NCBI RefSeq assembly: GCF_947495705.1
Contig: NZ_CANLZR010000002.1
Location: 62,001 to 126,000 of the forward strand
Length of the DNA stretch: 64,000 nt
Origin: an uncultured Phycicoccus sp.
Lineage (GTDB): Bacteria; Actinomycetota; Actinomycetes; Actinomycetales; Dermatophilaceae
Direction: 5' to 3'
Part shown: piece after piece, positions 16,169-26,214 of the stretch
Position numbering within the stretch: position 1 is the stretch's first letter
Layout: every line of letters begins with the position of its first letter
Program-made: the position numbers and the translations under genes
Notes under the pieces: generated by a model
What the model was told of the DNA's origin: nothing
Database searches by the model: none
Seen by the model: the letters and a program-made list of their open reading frames with translations, nothing else

Positions 16169-17431
16169 TCAGACCCGCGCCCGGGGCCGACGGCCGTGGC
16201 GGGAGCCGGCCGCCGCAGCGGCGCAGCGCGGGTCGACCTCGGCGGCGATCCCGGTGACCGCGGTGGCGAGCGCCGAGCGCGGCCTGACCTCCGGCACCGC
16301 GCGCCCCGCGAGCAGCGCGGCGTCGCAGTCGTCGGGCGCCCACGGCAGCATCCGGACGTCCTCGAGCCCGGCGAACCGGCCGAGGACGTCGCGGATGGAG
16401 CGTTCCGGGCGGGGCCCGGCGACCCCGGGCCGCACCTTGTTGACGACGACGAGCGGGGGTGGCGACGGGACGAGCGCGACGTCCTGGACGGCGCGGACGA
16501 GGCGCTGCAGCGAGACGGGGTCGGCGGCGCCGACGACGACGAGCCGGTCGGCGGCCTCGAGGGCGGCGAGGGTGGCCGCGTTGCGTCGCGGGGCGGCGGT
16601 GTCGTAGCTGAGCTCCTCGTCGTCCTCGATGGCGAACCCGGCGTCGACGACCACGTGGTCGGCCACCGACCGGGCCAGCCGCAGCACGTCCTCGACGGCG
16701 GCCGGGCGCAGCTCGGGCCAGCGGTCGGCGCGCGGCAGCCCGGTGAGCACGCGCAGCCCGGGCAGCGCCTCGGGGGCCAGCCGGGCGAGCGCCGGGACGT
16801 CGAGGGCGCCCTGCTCGGAGGCGCGGGCCGCGGCCGCCACGCCCGGGGCCTCGTCGACGAGGCCGAGGAGCTGGGCGACCGACGCGCCCCAGGTGTCGAG
16901 GTCGACGAGCAGGGTGCGCACCCCGGCCGCGGCGAGCGTGGCGGCGAGCGCGACGGCCACCGTGCTGCGGCCGGGGGCCCCGGCGGGCCCCCAGACGACG
17001 GTGACGGGAGCCGGGACGGCGGGGCGCACGTCGCCGGCCGGGTCCTCGGGGGCGGGGGCGGGGAGCGGCCGGGAGGTCGTCGCGTCGGCGAGGCCGACGA
17101 GGGCCGCGGCCACCGCGTCGGGGGCGTCGCCGGGGCGCAGGAGCGTCGCGACACCGAGCTGCCTCAGCCGCCGCTCGCCGTCCTCGTCGGCCGCCGCGAC
17201 GAACCCGGCGACCCGCACGCCGTGGCCGGCCAGGTGCCGCAGGGCGTCGCGGTCGAGCCCCCGCAGGTCGGGCGAGACCACCGCCACCCGGGCGACGCCC
17301 GCGGCACCCGTGGACAGCAGCTCGGCGAGGTCGGCGCACCGGCGGACGAGGGTGAGCCCGGGGGCCTGCCCGATGGCCCCGACGAGGTCGGTCTCGTGCC
17401 GGTGGGTGACGGCCGTGAGGACGGTCGTCAC
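16169..17431 (-). CDS. CpaE-like ATPase-fold protein with altered P-loop
   Basis: A 420-residue protein in the MinD/ParA/CpaE fold. Residues 1-110 look like a degenerate receiver domain (TVLTAVTHRHETDLVGAIG), then a Pro/Ala linker, then the NTPase. The P-loop reads VVWGPAGAPGRSTVAVALA: the usual KGGxGKT lysines are absent and Arg takes the place of the second lysine. Switch motifs LLVDLDTWGASVAQLLGL and VVVDAGFA remain, as does VVVNKVRPG. It overlaps the preceding SAF-domain gene by GTGA. The pair mirrors cpaB-cpaE of the Tad locus. It probably localises a secretion or envelope machine; ATP hydrolysis is doubtful. Confidence 0.75.
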   Translation of the reverse strand: MTTVLTAVTHRHETDLVGAIGQAPGLTLVRRCADLAELLSTGAAGVARVAVVSPDLRGLDRDALRHLAGHGVRVAGFVAAADEDGERRLRQLGVATLLRPGDAPDAVAAALVGLADATTSRPLPAPAPEDPAGDVRPAVPAPVTVVWGPAGAPGRSTVAVALAATLAAAGVRTLLVDLDTWGASVAQLLGLVDEAPGVAAAARASEQGALDVPALARLAPEALPGLRVLTGLPRADRWPELRPAAVEDVLRLARSVADHVVVDAGFAIEDDEELSYDTAAPRRNAATLAALEAADRLVVVGAADPVSLQRLVRAVQDVALVPSPPPLVVVNKVRPGVAGPRPERSIRDVLGRFAGLEDVRMLPWAPDDCDAALLAGRAVPEVRPRSALATAVTGIAAEVDPRCAAAAAGSRHGRRPRARV

Positions 17432-18102
17432 GACTCCGCCCCGCCCGTCGGGCTGCCCGGCACCGGCACGAGGGTGATGCGGGCGCCGAGGTCGACGTCG
17501 GCGACGAGATCGCGGACGGACTCCCGCGGCACCATGACCCGCACCGCGCGGGTCTGGTCCGCCCCGCCGAGCACCGAGTCCTCGGCGGCCACCCGGACCA
17601 CCGAGACCCGTTCGAGGACCCGTTCCGGGCCGACGTACCGGGCCCGGCCGACGCCGTCGCCCTCGGCGGGCCGGTTGACGTACACGTCGACGACCGACCC
17701 GCGCTCCAGCGCCCCCGCGGACGTCGCGTCGACGAGCAGCGAGACCTGCTGCACCTCGACCATCGCGGCCGGACCGACCCCCGCCGCCGGTACCAGCTCG
17801 CCCGCGGGGAGGTCCCGCAGCGCGAAGGTGCCCGCCGGGAGCGCCCGGTCGGCCGCGAGGTAGCGGGCGGCCTGCTCCCCCAGCTGCACCTGGACCACGG
17901 TGAGGTCCTCGCTCGTCAGCTGCTCCCCCGGGCTCACGTGCGCCCGCGCCGCGTAGACCGGCACCCGGTCGTCCGCCCGCTGGACGACGACCGCGCCGAG
18001 GACGGTCGACGCGACGACGAGCAGGACCCCCACGAGCAGTCGCGAGTCCCGCCACGACGGGGCGCGCAGCCGAGCGGCCGACGGGGTCGGTAGTTCGGTC
18101 AT
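17428..18102 (-). CDS. CpaB/RcpC-like SAF-domain membrane protein
   Basis: A 224-residue protein with one N-terminal membrane helix (LLVGVLLVVASTVLGAVVV) and a periplasmic SAF domain starting VPVYAARAHVSPGEQLTSEDL, followed by an RcpC-like beta region (VSLLVDATSAGALERGSVVDVYVNRP). This is the layout of CpaB/RcpC, the Tad assembly factor, though at 224 residues it is shorter than the 259-residue copy in the main Tad locus. The ATG at 18102 follows GAGAAT by seven bases. It is coupled to the CpaE-like gene by a GTGA overlap. The two paralogues may serve a second export assembly. Confidence 0.75.
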   Translation of the reverse strand: MTELPTPSAARLRAPSWRDSRLLVGVLLVVASTVLGAVVVQRADDRVPVYAARAHVSPGEQLTSEDLTVVQVQLGEQAARYLAADRALPAGTFALRDLPAGELVPAAGVGPAAMVEVQQVSLLVDATSAGALERGSVVDVYVNRPAEGDGVGRARYVGPERVLERVSVVRVAAEDSVLGGADQTRAVRVMVPRESVRDLVADVDLGARITLVPVPGSPTGGAES

Positions 18103-18203
18103 GGCCGCGATTCTCGTGCAGGAGAGCCCGCCCCGCCCGTCGAGGACGACGGCCTGTGGACAACCTTCCCGGCCCCGGACGGCCGGGGTGGCACACTGGC
18201 GGG

Positions 18204-18443
18204 GTGGCTCGACGCTTCATCCCCCTCACCGAGGTGTCCGAGATCCTCGACGTCTCGGCCGCCCAGGCCTACGCCCTCGTCCGCAGCGGCGACCTGCCGG
18301 CGATCAAGGTCGGTGGCCGGGGGCAGTGGCGGGTCGAGACCAGCGAGCTGGAGAGCTACATCGAGCGGATGTACGCGCAGACCCGCGACTTCGTCGCCAC
18401 CCGCGGCGACCAGCAGGACCCCGACGCCCCCACCGCACCGTGA
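18204..18443 (+). CDS. BldC-like MerR-type DNA-binding protein
   Basis: A 79-residue protein made of one winged helix-turn-helix: RFIPLTEVSEILDVSAAQAYALVRSGDLPAIKVGGRGQWRVETSELESYIERMY. This matches the stand-alone excisionase/MerR-type fold of Streptomyces BldC, which binds DNA as head-to-tail oligomers on direct repeats. The GTG at 18204 is chosen because CACACT lies six bases before it, a leaderless arrangement, and the upstream extension is Pro/Gly-rich. About 620 bp downstream lies a set of 10-bp-spaced CAAACG repeats that could be its target. An excision/integration role is unlikely, as no integrase is near. Confidence 0.8.
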   Translation: MARRFIPLTEVSEILDVSAAQAYALVRSGDLPAIKVGGRGQWRVETSELESYIERMYAQTRDFVATRGDQQDPDAPTAP

Positions 18444-18458
18444 GGACCGCCGCGGCGT

Positions 18459-19001
18459 TCAGTGCCTCGACTCCACGGCTCGCAGGGCCGCGAACGGGAC
18501 CGTGAGCCGGCGGCGCACGTTCTCCTTCCGTCGCGGCTCCCCGTCGGGGTGCTCGGCCAGGACGAGGTGGTCGGCCCCCACGACGTCGACGGTGCCGACG
18601 ACGGGCGGGCCGCCGGTGAGGTCCAGCGCCACGGTGGCGCGGTCCCGCGCGAGGGCCCGCAGCGCGTAGCCGAGCCCGAACCGGCGCGCCGTGCGCGGCT
18701 CCTCCGCGTGCCCGGCCAGGCCCGATGCCGCCGCCACGGCCCCGAGCGGGACGAGGGTCTCGCGCGCCGGGTCGCCGAGCAGCAGCCAGCCGTCGCCGAG
18801 GTCGCGCAGGACCCCGTCGACGCTGCGGCCCCCGACGAGGACGAGCCCGAGCCGCTGCCCCCGCGCGGCGCCGAGCCGCGCGAGCAGGTCGACGAGCGCC
18901 CGCTCCCGACGGGTGCGCTCGGCCACCTCGCTGTCGAGCTCGCGCCGCGCCTCGGCGTCGAGCTGCCCCTCGAGGTCCGCGAACAGCCCCTCCCACCTCA
19001 T
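18459..19001 (-). CDS. Conserved actinobacterial protein, cytosolic, unknown function
   Basis: A 180-residue protein starting MRWEGLFADLEGQLDAEARRELDSEVAERTRRE and ending in a basic region (GEPRRKENVRRRLTVPFAALRAVESRH). An N-terminal helical part is followed by a beta-rich region with two repeats of similar form (GLVLVGGRSVDGVLRDLGDGWLLL and VALDLTGGPPVVGTVDVVGADHLVL, split for description), reminiscent of an Sm- or PRC-barrel-like fold. The ATG at 19001 follows TAGCCT by eight bases. It is divergent from the LysM gene and convergent with the BldC-like gene. No function is proposed. Confidence 0.75.
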   Translation of the reverse strand: MRWEGLFADLEGQLDAEARRELDSEVAERTRRERALVDLLARLGAARGQRLGLVLVGGRSVDGVLRDLGDGWLLLGDPARETLVPLGAVAAASGLAGHAEEPRTARRFGLGYALRALARDRATVALDLTGGPPVVGTVDVVGADHLVLAEHPDGEPRRKENVRRRLTVPFAALRAVESRH

Positions 19002-19009
19002 GCGCCCAC

Positions 19010-19015
19010 AGGCTA
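19010..19015 (-). promoter_or_regulatory. Leaderless -10 element (TAGCCT)
   Basis: On the minus strand TAGCCT stands eight bases before the ATG at 19001 without a Shine-Dalgarno sequence. It shares the 61-bp gap with the divergent LysM-gene promoter. Confidence 0.5.
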
Positions 19016-19026
19016 CGCGCGAGCGC

Positions 19027-19055
19027 TTGCAACGGCCCGCCGAGGCACCTAACGT
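19027..19055 (+). promoter_or_regulatory. Full promoter of the LysM gene: TTGCAA-17-TAACGT
   Basis: TTGCAA (19027-19032) and TAACGT (19050-19055) are 17 bp apart, a good primary-sigma promoter. Initiation about seven bases later falls on or next to the ATG at 19063, implying a leaderless message. Confidence 0.65.
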
Positions 19056-19062
19056 CATTCGC

Positions 19063-19809
19063 ATGCAAACGACGGCAAACGATCTCAAACGTCGCTCCAT
19101 GTCAGTAGCGGCTGGGCTCGCGGGAGTCGCCGTGGCCGGCGGTGCCGCCCTCCTGCTCGCGCGGGTCGGCCTGGGCGTCGCCGCCGACGCCGTGGCCGGG
19201 GCGCCGGTCCCGCCGGCGACGGCCCTGACCGGCGCGCTGGCGGCGGTCGGGGTCGGCGGGCTCGGGTGGCTGCTGCTCGGGGTGGCCCTCGAGACGCTGT
19301 CGCTGCTCCCCGGGGCCCTCGGCCGCGCCGCCGGGTCGGCGTCCACGGCGCTGAGCCCCCGGCTGGCCCGCCGCGCCGTCGCCGTCGTCCTCGGGCTCGG
19401 CGTGGGGGCCGGGGTCGGTGGCGGGGGTGCGCACGCGGCCCCCCAGCGGGTCCTCGCCGCCCTGCACGCCGGCGTCGCCACAGCGCTGCCCGACCCGTCA
19501 TGGTGCGCCGCCCCCGACCCGGGCTGGACCCCGGAGCCGCCCAGGGTCCGGCCGCAACCCGACGTGGGGGTGCTCGCGGGCCGGCCCGCGGGCGAGGACG
19601 AGGACGAGGCCGGCGTCGTCGTGCGCCGGGGCGACTCGCTGTGGGCCATCGCCGCCCGTCACCTGGGCGAGGGCGCGACCGACGCGGAGGTCGCCGCGCA
19701 GTGGCCCCGCTGGTACGCGGCCAACCGCGACGTCGTGGGCCCCGACCCCGACCTCATCCGGCCGGGTCAGGTGCTCCGGCCCCCGGCTGCGGCGGGCGGC
19801 GCCTCGTGA
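19063..19809 (+). CDS. Membrane-anchored LysM-domain protein
   Basis: The ATG at 19063 gives 248 residues; an in-frame ATG at 19099 would give 236. Two hydrophobic segments near the N-terminus (AAGLAGVAVAGGAALLLARV; LAAVGVGGLGWLLLGVALE), a third at about residues 105-125 ending in Ala-His-Ala, then a Pro-rich linker and a C-terminal LysM domain: VVVRRGDSLWAIAARHLG...YAANRDVVGPDPDLIRPGQVL. LysM binds peptidoglycan, so the protein probably ties the membrane to the wall. Its stop overlaps the next gene (GTGA). CAAACG repeats cover its first codons. It sits next to secA and a DUF6459-like gene. Confidence 0.8.
   Translation: MQTTANDLKRRSMSVAAGLAGVAVAGGAALLLARVGLGVAADAVAGAPVPPATALTGALAAVGVGGLGWLLLGVALETLSLLPGALGRAAGSASTALSPRLARRAVAVVLGLGVGAGVGGGGAHAAPQRVLAALHAGVATALPDPSWCAAPDPGWTPEPPRVRPQPDVGVLAGRPAGEDEDEAGVVVRRGDSLWAIAARHLGEGATDAEVAAQWPRWYAANRDVVGPDPDLIRPGQVLRPPAAAGGAS
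19066..19091. repeat. Three CAAACG repeats at exact 10-bp spacing
   Basis: CAAACG occurs at 19066-19071, 19076-19081 and 19086-19091. The period equals one helical turn, so all copies face the same side of the DNA. They lie just downstream of the predicted start point and overlap the first codons of the LysM gene. The layout suits a protein that binds head-to-tail on direct repeats, such as the BldC-like product encoded nearby. Confidence 0.6.
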
Positions 19810-20318
19810 CGCACGGTCCGGCCCCGCTCCCCCCGGCCGTCCCGCTCGCCGAGGCGCTGCGGCGGGCCCGCGGCCACAGCCCGCGGGTGCCGGGGTACGT
19901 CCAGGACGCGCTCGCCGTCGATCTCGCCTGCGGCTCCGACGAGCAGGTCTTCGGGCCGCAGCCCACGCCGCGCACCGACCTGCCGGACCCGCGCGAGTGG
20001 GCCGGCCGGATGGCCCTCGCCCTGCTCGAGGTCATGTCGGGCCAGCGCCCCGCCCCGCAGGTGGTCCGCTGGACCACCCCCGAGGTGTACGCGGTCCTGG
20101 CCCGCCGGGCTGCGCGGGTCGCGCGGCGCGGCATCGAGGGCCGCCGGCCCCAGGTGCGGCACCGGGTGGCCGTCCGCCGGGTCCGGGTGTGCGAGCCCGC
20201 CGACGGGGTCGCCGAGGCGAGCGTCGTGGTCCAGCACGGCCCGCGGGTCCGGGCCGTCGCCCTCCGGCTCGTCGGCCGGGACGGCAAGTGGCGGGTCAGC
20301 GCCCTTCAGGTCGGCTGA
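19806..20318 (+). CDS. DUF6459-like (Rv3235-like) protein
   Basis: A 170-residue soluble protein rich in Ala, Arg and Pro. It contains PREWAGRMALALLEVMSGQRPAPQVVRWTTPEVYAVLARR (described in parts) and ends VVVQHGPRVRAVALRLVGRDGKWRVSALQVG. This outline matches the actinobacterial DUF6459 family, represented by M. tuberculosis Rv3235 near secA1. The GTG at 19806 overlaps the LysM stop (GTGA), so the two are coupled. It is convergent with secA, 15 bp away. The beta-rich C-terminus resembles an NTF2/Rv0361-like fold, but function is unknown. Confidence 0.75.
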   Translation: MTHGPAPLPPAVPLAEALRRARGHSPRVPGYVQDALAVDLACGSDEQVFGPQPTPRTDLPDPREWAGRMALALLEVMSGQRPAPQVVRWTTPEVYAVLARRAARVARRGIEGRRPQVRHRVAVRRVRVCEPADGVAEASVVVQHGPRVRAVALRLVGRDGKWRVSALQVG

Positions 20319-20333
20319 CCCCGCCGGGCCGGC

Positions 20334-23213
<2,880 letters not shown>

Positions 23214-23381
23214 GAGTAGGTCTCCTCAGGCAGACGGATGCTGGCGGTCGCACGACCACCGGACCCGCCCAGGGTAGTCGAGCGGGTGCGGGCCCACCCA
23301 CCGTGTGGTGGCATCGTCCGGTCAACGGCTCGGCCGCCGCGGCGAGTTCCCTCGACGCGGGGTCGGTGGTTGGCTGGGCCC

Positions 23382-24521
23382 ATGACCGACCCGACGTTCC
23401 CCCAGGGCGTCCCTCAGCTCACCGACGGGCACGTCCTGCTGCGCGCCCACCGGCCGGAGGACCTCGAGCGCATCGTCGAGCAGAGCACCGACCCGGACTC
23501 GCTCCGGTGGACCACCGTGCCCCGGCCGTACGGCGAGTCGGACGGTCGCGAGTGGCTCGCCGGCATCGAGGCCGCCTGGAACGACCCCGGCGGCGTCCGG
23601 TACTGGGCCGTGACCGCCGCCGACGACCCCGGGCAGCGCTACCTCGGCACGATCGACCTGCGCCCGCAGCGGAGTCCCGACGTCGCCGAGGTCGGTTACG
23701 GGCTGCACCCCGACGGGCGGGGCCGCGGGCTCATGGCCGGCGCGCTCCGGCTCATCTGCGAGCGGTGGTTCGACGGCGGCGGCACCCGGGTGCACTGGCG
23801 GGCGATCCGCGGCAACTTCGCGTCCTGGCGGGTGGCGTGGGCGTGCGGCTTCACCCACCACGGGACGCTGCCGGGGTCGCACCCGGACGCGGAGGGCGGG
23901 CCGGCCCTGGACACCTGGCAGGCGAGCCTCGCCGCCGCCGACGTCATGGAGGCCCACACCCCGTGGGTCGACCCGCCGACGCTGCGGACCGACGACGGCG
24001 GTGGGCTGTGGTTGCGGCCGTGGCGCGACGACGACGTCGACGCCCTCGAGCCGCGCGACCAGCCCGCCCACCACATGCCGCCACGGGGGGTCCTGGACGC
24101 CGACACCTTCCCCGAGTGGCTCATGACGCGGCGCGAGAAGATGTCCGTCGGGACGATGCTCAGCTGGTGCGTCGCCGACGCCGACACCGACCGGGCGCTC
24201 GGCGAGGTCCTCGTCTTCGTGACGGCCGGGACCCTGGACGACGACACTGCCGAGCTCGGCTACCAGGTGCTGCCCAGCGCCCGCCGCCGCGGCGTGGCCA
24301 CGGCGGCGAGCCGCCTCGTCGTGGACCACGCCCTCACCCCGAGCGCCGGCGGCGGGCTCGGGCTGCGTCGCCTCGTCGCGACGACCGCCGAGGACAACGC
24401 CGGCAGCAACCGCGTCCTGGACGCGCTGGGGTTCGAGATCTGGGGCCGCGAGAGCGCCGCCGACGTCCTGCCGGGCGGCAAGGCGGTCGAGGCCCTGCAC
24501 TGGGAGCTGCTCCGCGGCTGA
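23382..24521 (+). CDS. Tandem GNAT-domain acetyltransferase
   Basis: A 379-residue protein made of two GNAT folds. The first (about residues 8-175) is a RimJ/RimL-like domain: LLRAHRPEDLERIVEQ, VAEVGYGLHPDGRGRGLMAGALRLI (acetyl-CoA loop G-R-G-x-G) and NFASWRVAWACGFTHHGTL. The second (about 205-378) repeats the pattern: LWLRPWRDDDVDALEP, ELGYQVLPSARRRGVATAASRL and NAGSNRVLDALGFEIWG. The ATG at 23382 has no strong ribosome site. RimJ/L relatives acetylate protein N-termini or small amines; the acceptor here is unknown. The gene is divergent from secA. Confidence 0.85.
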   Translation: MTDPTFPQGVPQLTDGHVLLRAHRPEDLERIVEQSTDPDSLRWTTVPRPYGESDGREWLAGIEAAWNDPGGVRYWAVTAADDPGQRYLGTIDLRPQRSPDVAEVGYGLHPDGRGRGLMAGALRLICERWFDGGGTRVHWRAIRGNFASWRVAWACGFTHHGTLPGSHPDAEGGPALDTWQASLAAADVMEAHTPWVDPPTLRTDDGGGLWLRPWRDDDVDALEPRDQPAHHMPPRGVLDADTFPEWLMTRREKMSVGTMLSWCVADADTDRALGEVLVFVTAGTLDDDTAELGYQVLPSARRRGVATAASRLVVDHALTPSAGGGLGLRRLVATTAEDNAGSNRVLDALGFEIWGRESAADVLPGGKAVEALHWELLRG

Positions 24522-24536
24522 CCCGCGTCGCCGCCG

Positions 24537-25616
24537 TCAGTTGACGAGGCTCGTCGCCCAGGTGTTGTAGCTGGCGCAGTTCGCGACGCCGATCCCGCAC
24601 GAGGTGTTGAGCTGGCCGACCGGGCTGTAGCTGACGTACTGGACGTCGATGTTCCCGTTGGTGTCGTAGGCCATGATCTTCAGCTCGATGAACCCGATGA
24701 CCTTGTACACGGTGTTCGCCCCGTTGCCGGTGATCGTCGTGTACACGGGGAAGGCGTAGGTCCCGCCCAGCACCCCGTCCAGGGCCGTCTTGATGTTGTT
24801 CGAGTTGATCTTGTTACCCGGGGTCCCGTCGAGGTTGATCGTCGGAGGGGTCCCGGAGAGGGTGAACTGCGAGGCGCACCCGTTGGTGATCGCGTCCGCG
24901 AGAGCCGGCACGCTGACCCCGCCGCCGCAGTCGATCCAGCCCCAGTTGCCGGAGCCGTTGCCGCTGACGTCACATCCGGGCTTCCAGACCTTGTCGACCT
25001 CGATCGTCTCGGTCTTGTACGGAGCACCGAGGGCCGCGTTGGCCATGATGAGGTCCGCGGTGACGTTGCAGATGGCGAGCGGGAACAGGCCGTTGACGCT
25101 CTTGGCCGCCCCGACGGCCGCCGCGGAGGACTTGGTCGCGGTGATGGCCGAGACGCCCGCGAGCTGACCGAAGGTCGTCGGGACCTGCCGCTTGACGGTG
25201 ACGTCGGCCTGGAGCATCCCGGTGGCGCTGAGGTTGCCGAACTTGTCCACACACTTGAGGTTGACGCTCACGTCGAACTGGCTGCTCGCCGACGTGAGCC
25301 CGAACGGGCCGTTGGCGTCGGCCTGCTTCTTGGCGATGGCCAGGGACTGGCCGCCGTCGGCCAGGGCCAGCTGCTGGCAGGTGGCGTACAGCCCGGGGTT
25401 CGCCGTGAGCTGCGAGCGCTTGGCCTTCGCGATGGCCAGCGCAGCACTGTCCGAGCCGGAGGCGAAGGCCTGGGCCTGGGCGTACGCCATGCCGTAGTCG
25501 AGGACGAACGCGGTCACGAGCATGAAGGGCACGAGGAGGAAGGCCACCACCATCGCGACCCCGCCGCGCTCGTCGCGACGGGTGGAGCGGGGGCGGCGGC
25601 TCAGGTGTACTCGCAC
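24537..25616 (-). CDS. TadG-like pseudopilin-related protein (second copy)
   Basis: A 359-residue protein with an N-terminal RDERGGVAMVVAFLLVPFMLVTAFVLDYGMAYAQAQAF segment (described in parts): basic, short, then one membrane helix, as in TadG/Flp-associated proteins. The rest is a low-charge exported domain rich in Thr, Ser and Asn with at least eight cysteines (CQQL, LKCVDKFG, AICNVTA, GCDVSG, DCGGG, NGCAS, SCGIG, NCASY), probably disulfide bonded. The GTG at 25616 overlaps tadE-like 3' DNA by 16 bp. Together they form a TadE/TadG pair about 11 kb from the main Tad operon on the same strand. Confidence 0.78.
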   Translation of the reverse strand: MRVHLSRRPRSTRRDERGGVAMVVAFLLVPFMLVTAFVLDYGMAYAQAQAFASGSDSAALAIAKAKRSQLTANPGLYATCQQLALADGGQSLAIAKKQADANGPFGLTSASSQFDVSVNLKCVDKFGNLSATGMLQADVTVKRQVPTTFGQLAGVSAITATKSSAAAVGAAKSVNGLFPLAICNVTADLIMANAALGAPYKTETIEVDKVWKPGCDVSGNGSGNWGWIDCGGGVSVPALADAITNGCASQFTLSGTPPTINLDGTPGNKINSNNIKTALDGVLGGTYAFPVYTTITGNGANTVYKVIGFIELKIMAYDTNGNIDVQYVSYSPVGQLNTSCGIGVANCASYNTWATSLVN

Positions 25617-26176
25617 TCGAAGTCACCCTTCGTGGTGAGGTTCATCGTGCCCATGAACGGCACCGGGAACGGCGGGCTGGACGCGTAGCTGAGCGTCACG
25701 GAGAGGTTCGTCTTCGTCGCCGACGGCGCGCCGGAGCCGGTGCACGGGGTGCTGGTCGCGGCGCCGCCGGCGCTCCCGGACCCGGCGGCCAGGGTGCAGG
25801 TGCCGCCCTGGCCGGTGACCGTGACGGCGACGTTGGTCTTGTTGAGCCCGATCCCGCCGAGCGCCGCGCCGTCGCGTGCCTTCGTGGCGATGGCGGAGCA
25901 CGTGGTGCCCGAGCCGGACAGGCTCGAGGTGACCCCGGAGCGCGAGGCGTCCCGCGCGGCGGTGTTCATCGCGATCTGCTGGGAGAACACGAAGCCGAAG
26001 TCGATGATCGCGCCGAGCACGAGGATGAGCGCCGGCAGGACGAGGGCGAACTCGACGGCGGACGCACCGCGCTCCGCGGCGCGTCGCGGGCCCGACGTGG
26101 GGGTGTGGTGGGGCGTGCATCGCCCCCTGCGAGATATCACCAATCCGACGCTGCCAGAACCGTGATCGAACCACAT
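25601..26176 (-). CDS. TadE-family pseudopilin (second copy)
   Basis: A 191-residue frame from ATG 26176; a GTG at 26140 would shorten it by 12. The core is RGASAVEFALVLPALILVLGAIIDFGFVFSQQIAMNTAARDASRSGV (in parts), the TadE signature: a Gly-Ala cleavage context, Glu at position +5 and a single helix. A short exported domain with four cysteines follows. In Tad systems TadE is a minor pseudopilin processed by the same peptidase as Flp. It is translationally linked to the TadG-like gene and lies 38 bp behind the DNA glycosylase gene. Confidence 0.8.
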   Translation of the reverse strand: MWFDHGSGSVGLVISRRGRCTPHHTPTSGPRRAAERGASAVEFALVLPALILVLGAIIDFGFVFSQQIAMNTAARDASRSGVTSSLSGSGTTCSAIATKARDGAALGGIGLNKTNVAVTVTGQGGTCTLAAGSGSAGGAATSTPCTGSGAPSATKTNLSVTLSYASSPPFPVPFMGTMNLTTKGDFECEYT

Positions 26177-26214
26177 CCGCCGAAGGGACTACGGAAGCAA
26201 CGACGTTCGGCCCT

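Noticed and set aside
18204-18443. Phage excisionase
   Set aside because: The fold matches excisionase/MerR, but there is no integrase or att-like repeat nearby; a BldC-like regulator is more likely.
26182-26212. Terminator between the DNA glycosylase and tadE-like genes
   Set aside because: GAAGGG and CCCTTC could pair, but the 23-base loop and missing T-run make it unconvincing.
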